Source: Fibrella forsythiae (GTDB lineage Bacteria > Bacteroidota > Bacteroidia > Cytophagales > Spirosomataceae). Taken from it: a stretch of 64,000 nucleotides of DNA. The stretch's first letter is position 1; every line of letters begins with the position of its first letter. The stretch lies in the NCBI RefSeq assembly GCF_017353175.1, contig NZ_JAFMYW010000005.1, positions 1-64,000 on the forward strand, given 5' to 3'. A model generated the notes under the pieces. The model worked only from the letters and a program-made list of their open reading frames with translations. It did not search any database and was not told where the DNA came from. Positions 41,910 through 50,995 of the stretch are shown here, in pieces. Position numbers and translations under genes: made by a program.

Positions 41910-43406
41910 TTAATTATCTTCTTTCACTAATTCAGGCTGTAAGTCGGCGATTTCCTCTGCTTCTTCAGCGGCCTGTGCCGCCTCCAGCTCAGTTGGTTGC
42001 GGTAAATTGGTGGGCGTATAGCCCAATATTTTCAACATCGACTCGCTGTGCTGCTCCGGCGCAAACAGGCGCGTGCGGAGGTTGCCTTCCTCGTCTTTGT
42101 CGACAATGACGTGTTGTGGCGCCGGAATCAGACAGTGCTGAATACCGCCATACCCGCCTAGCGATTCCTGATACGCACCCGTGTGGAACAGGCCCACATA
42201 CTGATCTTCCGTTTCCTGATCGAAAATAGGCAAGTAAAGGTCAGCCGAGTGTACTTCTGTATTATAAAAATCGTGCGAATCGCAGGTTAGCCCGCCCAAA
42301 TTTACTTTCTGGTACGGATTATCCCAGTTATTCACCGACAGCATGATGTACTTCTGTCCCAGTCCCCACGAGTCGGGCAGCTGCGTAATGAACGAACCGT
42401 CGATCATATACCACAACTCCTTGTCGTTCTGGAGCTTCTGGTCAATTACTTTGTAGATAACGGCGCCACTCTCCCCTACCGTATACGAACCGAACTCGGT
42501 GAAGATATGCGGAACAGGTACGTTGTTCTTGTTGCATATCCACTGAATCGATTCCACGATCTGGTCGATCATGGCCTGGTAGTCGTACGAGAACTGGAAC
42601 GAGGTCTGGATGGGGAGTCCGCCGCCGATATCGATGCTGTCGAGATCAGGGCAGATTTTCCGCAATTCGCAGTATTTGTACATGAACCGGCTCAGTTCGC
42701 TCCAGTAATACGCGCTGTCTTTCACGCCCGTATTGATGAAGAAATGCAGCATTTTCAGTTTGAACTTGCTGCTGTTCTGAATCTTGCTCTTGTACAGCTC
42801 GTTGATGTCGCTATACCGAATACCAAGCCGCGACGTGTAGAACGCGAAGTTTGGTTCTTCATCCGTTGCAATTCGGATGCCAAGATTCACCGATTCGGCC
42901 GTTACAGAATCCTCGTATGCCTCGATTTCTTTGAGGTTGTCTAGGATCGGGAATACGTTGAAGCCCTCGTTGATCAGCTCGCTGATATACTGCGTGTAGA
43001 GCGGCCGTTTATAGCCGTTACAGATGATGTACGTGCTCTTATTGATCTTTCCGCTCCGATGTAATTCCCGAATAATGGGAATATCGAACGCCGATGAGGT
43101 CTCGAGGTGAACGTTGTTTTTGAGGACCTCGTCGAGCACGAACCGGAAGTGCGACGATTTGGTACAATAGCAATACGTGTAATTGCCTTTGTAATTATAG
43201 CGCTTCATCGCGTTCTTAAACAGCGACTTAGCCTGATCAATATGTTCCGATATTTTCGGCAGGTAGGTCAGTTTAAGCGGGGTGCCATACTGCTTTACAA
43301 TGTCCATCAGGGGTACATTGTTGAACAACAGGTGGTTGTTCTCGACGTTGAACTCCAAGGTAGGGAATTCAAAGGTCTGGTCAATCAGGTCGTAGTACGT
43401 CTTCAT
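41910..43406 (-). CDS. speA: Arginine decarboxylase, PLP fold-type III
   Basis: Converts arginine to agmatine for polyamine synthesis. 498 aa, shorter than E. coli SpeA (658 aa) and typical of the Bacteroidota type. Features: the PLP-lysine region NYTYCYCTKSSHFRFVLDEVL, HLETSSAFDIPIIREL, CNGYKRPLYTQYISEL, the Gly-rich SIDIGGGLPIQTSF, and a C-terminal region with CDSHDFY. The ATG at 43406 (MKTYYDLIDQTFEFPTL) matches homologues; the frame is open to 43490. The C-terminal Glu/Ala-rich tail is not conserved. A 42-codon lipoprotein gene follows. Confidence 0.88.
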   Translation of the reverse strand: MKTYYDLIDQTFEFPTLEFNVENNHLLFNNVPLMDIVKQYGTPLKLTYLPKISEHIDQAKSLFKNAMKRYNYKGNYTYCYCTKSSHFRFVLDEVLKNNVHLETSSAFDIPIIRELHRSGKINKSTYIICNGYKRPLYTQYISELINEGFNVFPILDNLKEIEAYEDSVTAESVNLGIRIATDEEPNFAFYTSRLGIRYSDINELYKSKIQNSSKFKLKMLHFFINTGVKDSAYYWSELSRFMYKYCELRKICPDLDSIDIGGGLPIQTSFQFSYDYQAMIDQIVESIQWICNKNNVPVPHIFTEFGSYTVGESGAVIYKVIDQKLQNDKELWYMIDGSFITQLPDSWGLGQKYIMLSVNNWDNPYQKVNLGGLTCDSHDFYNTEVHSADLYLPIFDQETEDQYVGLFHTGAYQESLGGYGGIQHCLIPAPQHVIVDKDEEGNLRTRLFAPEQHSESMLKILGYTPTNLPQPTELEAAQAAEEAEEIADLQPELVKEDN

Positions 43407-43540
43407 CCCTGCGGTCAGCGCATAAAGAATTTGTTCGTGGTTAGTAAAAAAACGGGTCGCGAAAGTGGGGCTAATTTTGGTGTCATGCAAGTAGGCCCCA
43501 TCTGCAAAGTAGAAAACGCATTTACGGGGGGTTTGATTCT

Positions 43541-44602
43541 ATGACGTTACGTTTTTTGGGTAAAGTTTGGCTATTGGTATCGTATGTATGGTGTATAGGT
43601 ACGATACTGGATGGTAGATATGTAGGGGCCGCCACTGTGGCCCGCCCCTACATATCTACCATCCAGCAGCAAGAGCAGCCGCCCTACAAATTCCGCCGTG
43701 GGTTGATGGGGACAACATTTGTAGTGACGCTGTATGCTGCCGACAGCCTGACCGCACAACGTACCTATGACGCCGTTTCGGCGCGAATGGATACGCTGAA
43801 CCAGATCATGAGCGATTATCTGGATGGGTCAGAAGTGAACCTATTATCGGCGACAAGCGGGCAGAATCGCTGGGTACGTGTCTCGCCTACGCTATTTGAT
43901 GTCTTGCAGAAGGCTAAACAGATTGCTCAACAGTCAGGTGGGCGGTATGACCCGACGATTGGTCCGCTGTCGCAGTTGTGGCGGCGGGCGGTGCGGCAGC
44001 GCACCCGGGGCGGGTTCGCCTTTCCGGCTGCTCAAGAACGTCGGAAAGCGCGGCGGGCTGTTTCGTGGCGGTATATCGAACTGGATTCGAATAGCCAGTC
44101 AGTTCGGTTGAAGAAGCCCGGTATGCGGCTCGATCTGGGTGGCATTGGACAGGGATTTGCCATCGACGAAGCGCAGAAGGTGCTTCACCAATACGGCATT
44201 CGCGTTTTTCTGCTTGATATTGGCGGTGATATCCTCGTTGGCGATGCTCCCCCCGGCCGTCCCGAAGGCTGGCGAATTAGTCTGACCAAAGGCAACGTAC
44301 CCGAAGCTGACTCTATTATCCTACTGAAAAATGCGGCCATTACAACATCAGGTGATACGGAGCGGCATCTGGATATTAATGGCCGTCGGTATTCGCACAT
44401 TATGAATCCGCGAACGGGTCTGGGCCTACGCCATTTCGTGCAAGCCACCGTGCAAGCGCCTACCGGTACGTATGCTGATGCGCTCACGAAGGTATTCAGC
44501 GTAGCGCGGCCCAGTCAGCGAAAGCGATTGCAACGCCGTTTTCCGCAGGCGCGAGTGTGGATTAAGGAGAAGAGAAATGGGAACACGAATACCGCGGATT
44601 GA
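43541..44602 (+). CDS. apbE: FAD:protein FMN transferase (ApbE family)
   Basis: 353 aa. Attaches FMN covalently to Thr of target flavoproteins (for example Rnf/Nqr subunits) outside the inner membrane. Motifs: RRGLMGTTFVVTLYA, NLLSATSGQNRWVRVSP, GGRYDPTIGPLSQLWRRA, LDLGGIGQGFAIDEA, DIGGDILVGD, and TSGDTERHLDINGRRYSHIMNPRTGLG near the active site. The N-terminus has an uncleaved-looking membrane signal without a lipobox. A 60-bp palindrome encodes residues 23-42 exactly in frame. If the palindrome is removed, the signal joins directly to the normal N-terminal part. Confidence 0.9.
   Translation: MTLRFLGKVWLLVSYVWCIGTILDGRYVGAATVARPYISTIQQQEQPPYKFRRGLMGTTFVVTLYAADSLTAQRTYDAVSARMDTLNQIMSDYLDGSEVNLLSATSGQNRWVRVSPTLFDVLQKAKQIAQQSGGRYDPTIGPLSQLWRRAVRQRTRGGFAFPAAQERRKARRAVSWRYIELDSNSQSVRLKKPGMRLDLGGIGQGFAIDEAQKVLHQYGIRVFLLDIGGDILVGDAPPGRPEGWRISLTKGNVPEADSIILLKNAAITTSGDTERHLDINGRRYSHIMNPRTGLGLRHFVQATVQAPTGTYADALTKVFSVARPSQRKRLQRRFPQARVWIKEKRNGNTNTAD
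43607..43666. repeat. In-frame 60-bp palindromic element within apbE
   Basis: Two perfect 23-base arms (43607-43629 and 43644-43666) flank a 14-base loop. The element is exactly 20 codons and begins at codon 23 of apbE, right after the signal segment. Read on the opposite strand it is also open, giving a near-identical peptide (LDGRYVGA...PYISTIQ). This resembles the Rickettsia palindromic elements. Confidence 0.85.
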
Positions 44603-44624
44603 GTGAATTACAACAAATGATAAT

Positions 44625-44759
44625 GGTACGCGGATGAGGCGGATTGAATGGGTGTTTGCGGGTCTTTGGATTTAAGTGGATTTACCCTTGCGTCAGCCAG
44701 CATCTGCTTAAATCCAAAGACCCGCAAACACCTACTCAATCCGCCTTATCCGTGTACCC
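44625..44759. repeat. Long inverted repeat between apbE and the ABC exporter
   Basis: Arms at 44625-44676 and 44707-44759 pair over 52 bases with four mismatches, around a 30-base loop. No open frame or transposase is inside. The end sequence (CCGTGTACCC with TTAAATCC) is echoed at 37983-38025, so it may be a dispersed repeat. It occupies most of the 240-base spacer. Confidence 0.78.
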
Positions 44760-44842
44760 GTAATTCATCGCCACTCATCCCAAAAAGCCCTTGGCAATCA
44801 ACCCCAATCCTAATCTTTAGGGCGAAACTGCGTTCTGACTGT

Positions 44843-45475
44843 ATGCTTACTCTCCATAATTTCCAGAAATCGTACGGCGAACGGCCTATTCTGACGATTC
44901 CTGACTGGCAGTTACCAACCGGTATTCACTGGCTGAAAGGACCGAATGGTGCCGGGAAGACAACCCTGTTTCGCTCTATTGCGGGGATGTTACCCCACGA
45001 AGGGTCGGTGAGGCTGAACGAGCTGGACAGTCGGCAAGATGTAGTGGCCTATCGGCTGAAGGTCAACTATGCCGAAGCGGAGCCCACCTTCCCTCCTTTC
45101 CTGACGGCGCATGAGCTGATCAAATGGGTAGCCGATGCCAAGCAGGCACCCGCCGGGCAGGCAGCGGGGCTGACCGAGGAATTTGGCGTAGGTACGTATC
45201 AGCATACGCCCGTAGGTACGTATTCGAGCGGGATGCTGAAGAAGACGTCGCTGATTATGGCGTTTCTGGGCCAGCCAACGTTGATTCTGCTCGATGAGCC
45301 GCTGGTCACACTCGATGTGGCTGCTACCCAAACCGTGGCTGAACTGATCGATAGAGCGCGCCTGGCTGGCGTAAATTTCCTGCTGTCATCACACCAGGCC
45401 ATGGAAACGGCGCAACTCCCCATCGACTCAGTTTGGCAGGTAGCCAACCAGACCGTAACGCCTGCTTCGGTATGA
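44843..45475 (+). CDS. ABC transporter ATP-binding protein
   Basis: 210 aa, cytoplasmic. Walker A GPNGAGKT (about 33-40), a degenerate signature YSSGMLKKT, Walker B LILLDEPL and H-loop SSHQ are present. The Gly-Met form of the signature is common in ABC-2 exporters. The start is the ATG at 44843 (MLTLHNFQKSYGERPILTI); the frame is open upstream through the inverted repeat but not protein-like. The stop codon overlaps the start of the permease gene by four bases, so the two form one unit. Confidence 0.88.
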   Translation: MLTLHNFQKSYGERPILTIPDWQLPTGIHWLKGPNGAGKTTLFRSIAGMLPHEGSVRLNELDSRQDVVAYRLKVNYAEAEPTFPPFLTAHELIKWVADAKQAPAGQAAGLTEEFGVGTYQHTPVGTYSSGMLKKTSLIMAFLGQPTLILLDEPLVTLDVAATQTVAELIDRARLAGVNFLLSSHQAMETAQLPIDSVWQVANQTVTPASV

Positions 45476-46614
45476 TTTGGAAACGGTTTCAAGTAATGTA
45501 TACCGTGTTGGCCAAAACACTGGTGTATCCTTTTTATAGGCAGAATGCTGGCTTATTATGGATAGCCGGGTTGCTGGCAGGCGGTTTCATGCGGGAGAGC
45601 GACCATGTAGCGCTGGCTACCTACGCGGTGTCGTCTGTAACGGTGCTGGCTCTGTATGTGGCTATCTGGCTGCTCTACACGCTGCTGGCTACGCGTTTCG
45701 CCGTCAGCATGATCAACCGTTACGATGTGCTGCTGCATTTGCGGCTATTTTCGCCAATCAACCGTTGGGCGGGGCTGGGTACGTCCCAACTCCTGCTGAT
45801 GGGGCCGGCGTTGGGTTATGCATGGTTTGTTATTCGTATTGCCAGGCAGGAGAAGCAGGTCTGGGCCATTGCAACGATTGGTGGAAGTCTGTTGCTGATC
45901 TGGGCGGCAGGTATCTCCTGGTACGAATACGCGCTACGCCATCCAAACCCGGTAAGCCGGTGGGCGACGTGGGTCAACAGGATCCGCAGGTACGTTCGCA
46001 CACCCTATAGCCTGTTTTATCTGCGTTACCTGCTGAACGAACAGGGTACCCTGTTCTGGCGAACCAAGCTCGGAACAGGCCTGGTCTGGATCGGTATTCT
46101 GAAGCTCTACGCCACCGACCATTACCAGATCAACCTTTTCCGAACACCCGACTATGACCTTCGTCTGATTGGTCTTGGAGGCCTGCTGGTTGGACTGGGC
46201 CATGCTACTGTGGTGTATGAGCAGTACCGTTTCGAGCATCGCTGGCTACCCATTTACCGAAATATGCCGGTACCCGACTGGCGGCGATGGGCTGGGTACG
46301 TTGGCCAGTTTGCGTTGTTGCTCCTGCCCGAAGCCCTGCTCCTGCTCTATCACCTCCCCGCCGACCAGCCTCTGTGGCGAACAATCGGCGCGTGGGCGTT
46401 TGGCGTGAGCCTGCTAAGCGTGCAACAGGGTTTGCTGTTTCGCGTTCACCGGACGCCCGACCGTAGCATGACCGTTGTATACATCATGCTGATTGCCTAT
46501 TTCCTCTTCGTCATGTTCCGAATTCCGCTCTGGGGCTTGGCCACGGCGAATCTGCTGGCATCAGGCTGGCTGTTCAGCCAGTATTACTGGACATCGGCCT
46601 GGGAAGGAGAATGA
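45472..46614 (+). CDS. ABC-2-type membrane permease partner
   Basis: 380 aa with about eight to ten membrane segments (LLWIAGLLAGGF, VTVLALYVAIWLLYTLL, SQLLLMGPALGYAWFVI, WAIATIGGSLLLIWAAG, GLGGLLVGLGHATVV, FALLLLPEALLLLYHL, IGAWAFGVSLLSVQQG, TVVYIMLIAYFLFVM, LATANLLASGWLFSQYYW). It starts by ATGA overlap with the ATPase gene, so it is the transmembrane half of an exporter. The substrate cannot be predicted. Confidence 0.8.
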   Translation: MIWKRFQVMYTVLAKTLVYPFYRQNAGLLWIAGLLAGGFMRESDHVALATYAVSSVTVLALYVAIWLLYTLLATRFAVSMINRYDVLLHLRLFSPINRWAGLGTSQLLLMGPALGYAWFVIRIARQEKQVWAIATIGGSLLLIWAAGISWYEYALRHPNPVSRWATWVNRIRRYVRTPYSLFYLRYLLNEQGTLFWRTKLGTGLVWIGILKLYATDHYQINLFRTPDYDLRLIGLGGLLVGLGHATVVYEQYRFEHRWLPIYRNMPVPDWRRWAGYVGQFALLLLPEALLLLYHLPADQPLWRTIGAWAFGVSLLSVQQGLLFRVHRTPDRSMTVVYIMLIAYFLFVMFRIPLWGLATANLLASGWLFSQYYWTSAWEGE

Positions 46615-46684
46615 AGCGGACGAATAGAGCCTGCTGATAAAGAGACGCCCATACATTTTTATAAGACCCAGTAAAAAAAAACAA

Positions 46685-46853
46685 CTCCCGGCCATGTCAG
46701 ACATAGCCAGGAGTGTTAATTGGTTGATAGTCAGCCGATAAATCAAGATCCGCACATTTCGCAATCGTCTTTATTATCGATTGAGCAGATCATGGCGGCG
46801 TAAGCCTGTTCGGCTTCGCTGACCTGCTGTGGATTCTGCGCGGCGTGCTCTTT
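46685..46853 (-). repeat. Downstream copy of the nrdA 3' end (169-bp repeat)
   Basis: Repeats 47517-47685 at an offset of exactly 832 bp with eight mismatches in 169 (about 95%). A central 107-bp block (46723-46829) is identical. It carries the last ~36 codons of nrdA, the stop and the terminator hairpin. This copy keeps a strong T-run after the hairpin, suggesting it is the original downstream end. Confidence 0.9.
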
Positions 46854-46961
46854 GGCCAGTTCATTCTTTTCCGGAAAAAGAACACGGCCTCCCAAAAAGC
46901 GACCTAGGTCAGAATTTTCTGTTATCACAACGTCCTTTATACTAAGTGCCAAAGCTTTCAT
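46743..46961 (-). CDS. Small protein fused to a second copy of the NrdA C-terminal tail
   Basis: 72 aa. Residues 1-35 (MKALALSIKDVVITENSDLG, then RFLGGRVLFPEKNEL) are unique. Residues 36-72 equal the NrdA tail: [17 protein letters not shown] through to CEMCGS. The tail holds the redox Cys pair that in NrdA passes electrons from thioredoxin or glutaredoxin. It starts 8 bases after the 63-aa gene, so it ends a three-gene cassette. Either it is a by-product of an insertion or a real fusion made by it. The first part belongs to AT-rich cassette DNA. Confidence 0.6.
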   Translation of the reverse strand: MKALALSIKDVVITENSDLGRFLGGRVLFPEKNELAKEHAAQNPQQVSEAEQAYAAMICSIDNKDDCEMCGS

Positions 46962-46969
46962 AAGCGTTT

Positions 46970-47161
46970 TCAGGGATGAAAAGACTCAGATTTACCCTGC
47001 TGAGCGAGTCGTTCACTTACTTCTCGTTTAAACTGGTCTAGTTGCGTATGTAAGCTAGCATTCTTGATGAGCAGGCCATCAGCCTTAATCATACCATCCT
47101 CAAGAATGGCCTCTGCTCGCTTAGCCAATTCATCTATTAGTTGTTGCTTATCCGCCTTCAT
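46970..47161 (-). CDS. 63-aa helical protein in the nrdA-linked cassette
   Basis: 63 aa, soluble, probably one long helical hairpin (KADKQQLIDELAKRAEAILED, SLHTQLDQFKREVSERLAQQ). Its start overlaps the end of the 100-aa gene by 14 bases, so the two are translationally coupled. Codon use is AT-richer than that of nrdA. I recognise no family. The small size and coupling recall antitoxin or adaptor genes, but nothing in the sequence proves that. Confidence 0.62.
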   Translation of the reverse strand: MKADKQQLIDELAKRAEAILEDGMIKADGLLIKNASLHTQLDQFKREVSERLAQQGKSESFHP

Positions 47162-47450
47162 TAGTTGGTCTGCTTAATAATTCGATCATAAACCGACAAT
47201 GAGTAATGTCTAACTCATGGTTGTCGATAGATTCGGCTAATATCTTTTGTTTACTCTTAAGTCCAGTCAAAAGAACTTTTACCTTTTCAAACGCAAGGTT
47301 ATCGTATTCGTTCAATTCACGCGACATTCGGATTATCTTACGGGCTTCATAAATTGCCATCTCGACATTGAGCAGATCGCCTACTGCTTCAAGTTGACTA
47401 GTTTCAATATAATTTAACCAATTTTCGTAATACTCCTTATCCTTATTCAC
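47148..47450 (-). CDS. 100-aa helical protein in the nrdA-linked cassette
   Basis: 100 aa, soluble and almost all helix (YYENWLNYIETSQLEAVGDL, MAIYEARKIIRMSRELNEYD, FEKVKVLLTGLKSKQKIL, HELDITHCRFMIELLS). It is the first gene of the cassette. The DNA is markedly AT-rich: the line 47221-47280 has about 32% GC, while nrdA next door is near 60%. No family recognised. The proximal nrdA hairpin before it lacks a T-run, so it may be read through from nrdA. Confidence 0.62.
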   Translation of the reverse strand: MNKDKEYYENWLNYIETSQLEAVGDLLNVEMAIYEARKIIRMSRELNEYDNLAFEKVKVLLTGLKSKQKILAESIDNHELDITHCRFMIELLSRPTNEGG

Positions 47451-47516
47451 AAATAGATATCAGATCTTAGATTAATGTCTTTAAAACTCTGTAATTAATT
47501 CTCTTTTTCACTAATG

Positions 47517-47685
47517 CTCCCGACTATGTCAGACATAGCCGGGAGCGTTAATTAGTTGATAGTCAGCCGATAAATCAAGATCCGCACATTTCGCAATCGT
47601 CTTTATTATCGATTGAGCAGATCATGGCGGCGTAAGCCTGTTCGGCTTCGCTGACCTGCTGGGGGTTCTGGGCGGCGTGCTCTTT
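47517..47685 (-). repeat. nrdA-proximal copy of the 169-bp repeat
   Basis: Partner of 46685-46853. It contains the real nrdA stop (47577-47575) and a hairpin at 47516-47546. In this copy the hairpin is followed by ATTAGTG rather than a T-run. Confidence 0.9.
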
Positions 47686-50043
47686 AGCGTAGCCTACATA
47701 GTCGAGCGGTTTTTCGACGGGGGCCGTTTCGGCCATGGCAGGTTCGAGTTGTGGCTCGGCTTGTGGCTGTACCACAGTGAACTTCACGGCATCGGTGGCG
47801 GCTTTCGTGCGCAGGTAATACATACCTGTTTTCAGGCCGGCGCGCCAGGCGTAGAAGTGCATCGACGTCAGTTTACCGAAGTTGGCATCCTGAATATGAA
47901 TGTTCAACGACTGCGACTGGCAGATGTACGCGCCCCGGTCGGCGGCCATATCGATGATGTGCTTCTGCTTGATCTCCCACACCGTTTTGTAGAGATCTTT
48001 CAGATGCTGCGGAATGTTCGGAATGTCCTGCACCGATCCGTTGGCGATGATCAGGTTATTCTTCATGTTTTCGTTCCACAGCCCCAGTTTCACCAGGTCA
48101 CGCAGCAGGTGCTTATTTACCACCACGAACTCGCCCGACAATACGCGGCGGGTGTAGATATTGCTCGTATAAGGCTCAAAGCACTCGTTGTTGCCCAGAA
48201 TCTGGCTCGTTGATGCCGTTGGCATCGGAGCCAGCAGCAGTGAGTTCCGTACACCGTGCTCCATTACTTCGGCGCGCAGTGCGTTCCAGTCCCAACGGTT
48301 CGATTTTGGCGTTACACCCCACATATCGAACTGGAATTGACCTTGCGAAATTGGTGAGCCTTTCCACGTTTCGTATGGACCATGCTGCTTGGCCAGTTCC
48401 AGCGAAGCGGTCATGGCGGCGTAGTAGATCGTCTCGAAGATGTCTTCGTTCAACCGCCGCGCTTCGTCTGATTCGAACGGCATGCGGAGCATGATGAAGG
48501 CATCGGCCAGCCCCTGCACACCCAGCCCGATTGGCCGGTGACGCATGTTCGAGCGACGGGCTTCTTCAACGGGGTAGTAATTGAGGTCAATGATTTTGTT
48601 CAGGTTGCGCGTAGCTGTGCGCGTTACCTCATACAGTTTCTGGTGGTCGAACCGCAACACGCCGTCGTCTCCTTTCAAGATAAACTTCGGCAGGGCAATG
48701 CTGGCCAGGTTACACACCGCCACTTCGTCGGGCGAGGTGTACTCCATGATCTCGGTGCAGAGGTTACTCGATTTGATGGTGCCGAGGTTCTTCTGGTTCG
48801 ATTTCCGGTTGGCAGCATCCTTATACAGCATGTACGGCGTACCGGTTTCGGTCTGGCTTTCCAGTACCTCAAACCACAGATCCTGCGCTTTTACGGTGCG
48901 GCGGGCACGTCCTTCCCGCTCGTAGCGCGTGTATAGCGCCTCGAACTCGTCGCCATAGGCATCAGACAGGCCCGGGCACTCGTGCGGGCAGAACAGCGAC
49001 CAAACGTCGTTGTCTTCTACCCGCTTCATGAACAGATCGGGCGTCCATAGAGCATAGAACAGGTCGCGGGCGCGATTTTCTTCTTTGCCGTGGTTTTTCT
49101 TCAGCTGCAGGAAGTCGAAGATATCAGCATGCCAGGGCTCCAGGTAAACGGCGAACGAGCCTTTCCGCTTGCCTCCGCCCTGATCAACGTACCTGGCGGT
49201 GTCGTTGAATACGCGCAGCATCGGCACAATGCCGTTCGAGGTACCGTTGGTGCCTTTGATATACGTACCGGTAGCCCGCACATTATGAATGCTCAGGCCA
49301 ATACCACCCGCCGACTGCGAGATTTTGGCCGTTTGCTTCAGTGTGTCGTAAATGCCCTCGATGCTGTCATCTTTCATCGTCAGCAGGAAGCAGCTGCTCA
49401 TCTGCGGCTTCGGTGTGCCGGCGTTGAACAACGTTGGTGTAGCGTGCGTAAACCACCGTTCGCTCAACAGGTTATAGGTATCAATGGCGGCATCGATATC
49501 GTCCATGTGAATACCAACTGACACGCGCATCAGCATATGCTGCGGACGCTCGGCAATGCGGCCTTCCATTTTCAGAAGGTACGACTTCTCGAGTGTTTTG
49601 TAGCCGAAGTAATCGTAGCCGTAGTCACGGTCATAAATCACCGTTGAGTCGAGGATGGCGGCGTTCTCCCGAACGATATCGTATACCTCTTTTGAAATTA
49701 GCGACGCATTTTCCCCCGTTTTAGGATCGATGTAGTTGTAAAGCCGCTTGATGGTCCCCGAAAATGATTTGTTCGTTTCCTTGTGCAGGTTGGAAATCGC
49801 AATACGTGCTGCGAGGATAGCGTAATCAGGGTGGCGGGTAGTCAACGACGCGGCCGTTTCAGCGGCTAGGTTGTCGAGTTCAGTGGTTTTCACACCATCA
49901 TACAGACCGTTGACCACTTTCATCGCTACTTCAACGGGTTGTACATAAGCCGGGTCGAGGCCGTAGCACAGTTTTTCGATACGGGCGGTGATCTTGTCAA
50001 ATTTGACCGACTCCCGGTGGCCATCTCGTTTAATTACATACAT
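47575..50043 (-). CDS. nrdA: Ribonucleoside-diphosphate reductase, alpha subunit (class Ia)
   Basis: Reduces ribonucleotides to deoxyribonucleotides, with NrdB supplying the radical. 822 aa. It begins with an ATP-cone ([22 protein letters not shown], about 1-90). The active-site Cys are in [15 protein letters not shown] and VAVCNLAS, and the C-terminal relay Cys pair is CEMCGS. The insert-free length suits a Bacteroidota class Ia enzyme. The stop lies in the 169-bp repeat. nrdB is not in the window. The upstream 500 bases are gene-free. Confidence 0.94.
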   Translation of the reverse strand: MYVIKRDGHRESVKFDKITARIEKLCYGLDPAYVQPVEVAMKVVNGLYDGVKTTELDNLAAETAASLTTRHPDYAILAARIAISNLHKETNKSFSGTIKRLYNYIDPKTGENASLISKEVYDIVRENAAILDSTVIYDRDYGYDYFGYKTLEKSYLLKMEGRIAERPQHMLMRVSVGIHMDDIDAAIDTYNLLSERWFTHATPTLFNAGTPKPQMSSCFLLTMKDDSIEGIYDTLKQTAKISQSAGGIGLSIHNVRATGTYIKGTNGTSNGIVPMLRVFNDTARYVDQGGGKRKGSFAVYLEPWHADIFDFLQLKKNHGKEENRARDLFYALWTPDLFMKRVEDNDVWSLFCPHECPGLSDAYGDEFEALYTRYEREGRARRTVKAQDLWFEVLESQTETGTPYMLYKDAANRKSNQKNLGTIKSSNLCTEIMEYTSPDEVAVCNLASIALPKFILKGDDGVLRFDHQKLYEVTRTATRNLNKIIDLNYYPVEEARRSNMRHRPIGLGVQGLADAFIMLRMPFESDEARRLNEDIFETIYYAAMTASLELAKQHGPYETWKGSPISQGQFQFDMWGVTPKSNRWDWNALRAEVMEHGVRNSLLLAPMPTASTSQILGNNECFEPYTSNIYTRRVLSGEFVVVNKHLLRDLVKLGLWNENMKNNLIIANGSVQDIPNIPQHLKDLYKTVWEIKQKHIIDMAADRGAYICQSQSLNIHIQDANFGKLTSMHFYAWRAGLKTGMYYLRTKAATDAVKFTVVQPQAEPQLEPAMAETAPVEKPLDYVGYAKEHAAQNPQQVSEAEQAYAAMICSIDNKDDCEMCGS

Positions 50044-50556
50044 GGTGCTTGTAGGGGGTTAGATACGCGTTTTGCCGTGAATTTTACGATTAACAGGGCT
50101 GTGGAATGATCAGTAGAAACCGTTCCGCAACGAGCTAATCAATTATGATACAATGTGTTGACAATTAGATAAATACAGGAACATATGGTGGCCAGATTGA
50201 GTGTTAAGCCACTGTTAAAGGTAACCCCAAACCAGCCGAAAAATTCGCTTCGTCAAGAAGTCCTTCGAAAAATGAAACTTGGCCAGCCGCCCGGCTGCTC
50301 CGTTGATGGCTGACCGTAAACGACTTACAATACTCTACCGGGGAGATGGCCTAAAAAAGGTACTACTCCTAATAGTCATATAGCGTTTATGCTATAAAAG
50401 CTACTGTGTATATAGAATTGGTATTTAAACAAGGATGGCTTTTCGGCGAACGTGATCAAAATAGCCGATTTACTGCCGAAAATCCCAACCTCTGCCCTCG
50501 TTTTACATCATTAATATTAGGGTGCGGTTAATTCTATAATTCGTTGACAGAAAGTG
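50044..50556. other. 513-base AT-rich spacer upstream of nrdA
   Basis: The spacer lies between divergent nrdA and the L31 gene and must hold the nrdA promoter. I found no complete TTG/TAnnTTTG match for nrdA and no certain NrdR box; TGTGTATATAG (50405-50415) loosely resembles half of one. No open frame, tRNA or strong hairpin is seen. The first ~120 bases next to nrdA are probably its untranslated leader. Confidence 0.45.
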
Positions 50557-50588
50557 TTGTGTGTCAGCGAAAAAGCCCGTATTTTTGC
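50557..50588 (+). promoter_or_regulatory. Promoter of the L31 gene
   Basis: TTG (50557-50559), then exactly 20 bases, then TATTTTTG (50580/50581-50588 region) matches the Bacteroidota consensus. It would give an RNA starting near 50595, about 45 bases before the ATG at 50639. Confidence 0.75.
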
Positions 50589-50638
50589 AGTCCTTTTCGG
50601 ACGGAAACCGAATTTTGGCAGATAATCAGATAGATACA

Positions 50639-50878
50639 ATGAAAAAGGGCATTCACCCAGAGTACCGCGATGTGGTATTCCACGACATGTCGGCCGACTA
50701 CAAATTTGTAACGCGCTCAACAGTCCAGACTAAAGACACTATGGAGTTCGAAGGTCAAACGTACCCACTGGTGAAAATCGAAGTTAGCTCACAATCGCAC
50801 CCTTTCTACACGGGTAAGAACGTACTGCTCGATACCGCTGGTCGTATTGACAAGTTCCGCAAGAAGTACGGCAAATAA
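50639..50878 (+). CDS. rpmE2: 50S ribosomal protein L31 type B
   Basis: 79 aa. [20 protein letters not shown] and [21 protein letters not shown] are the type B (C-minus, zinc-free) L31 pattern; the CxxC zinc pair of type A is absent. The KKGIHP start and ATG at 50639 fit all homologues. It has its own promoter and terminator. Type B L31 often replaces the zinc form under zinc shortage; here no Zur site could be recognised. Confidence 0.95.
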   Translation: MKKGIHPEYRDVVFHDMSADYKFVTRSTVQTKDTMEFEGQTYPLVKIEVSSQSHPFYTGKNVLLDTAGRIDKFRKKYGK

Positions 50879-50903
50879 GCGCCCCTGTTTCTTCGGATTC
50901 GCT

Positions 50904-50950
50904 AAAAAAGCCTCGTTCCAAACTACGCCCGTTTGGAACGAGGCTTTTTT
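50904..50950 (+). terminator. Terminator of the L31 gene
   Basis: A perfect 20-bp stem (50904-50923 with 50931-50950) with a 7-base loop ends in a T-run. Confidence 0.9.
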
Positions 50951-50995
50951 GTGCAATTTGCATCATCGCATACACACCTCTGTAAGAAACAGATT

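Noticed and set aside
46743-47450. Intein, group I/II intron or homing endonuclease in nrdA
   Set aside because: nrdA is uninterrupted, none of the small proteins shows endonuclease or reverse-transcriptase motifs, and the repeat is direct with a stop in each copy.
50401-50416. NrdR box upstream of nrdA
   Set aside because: Only a partial half-site match and no paired second box in the nrdA promoter region.
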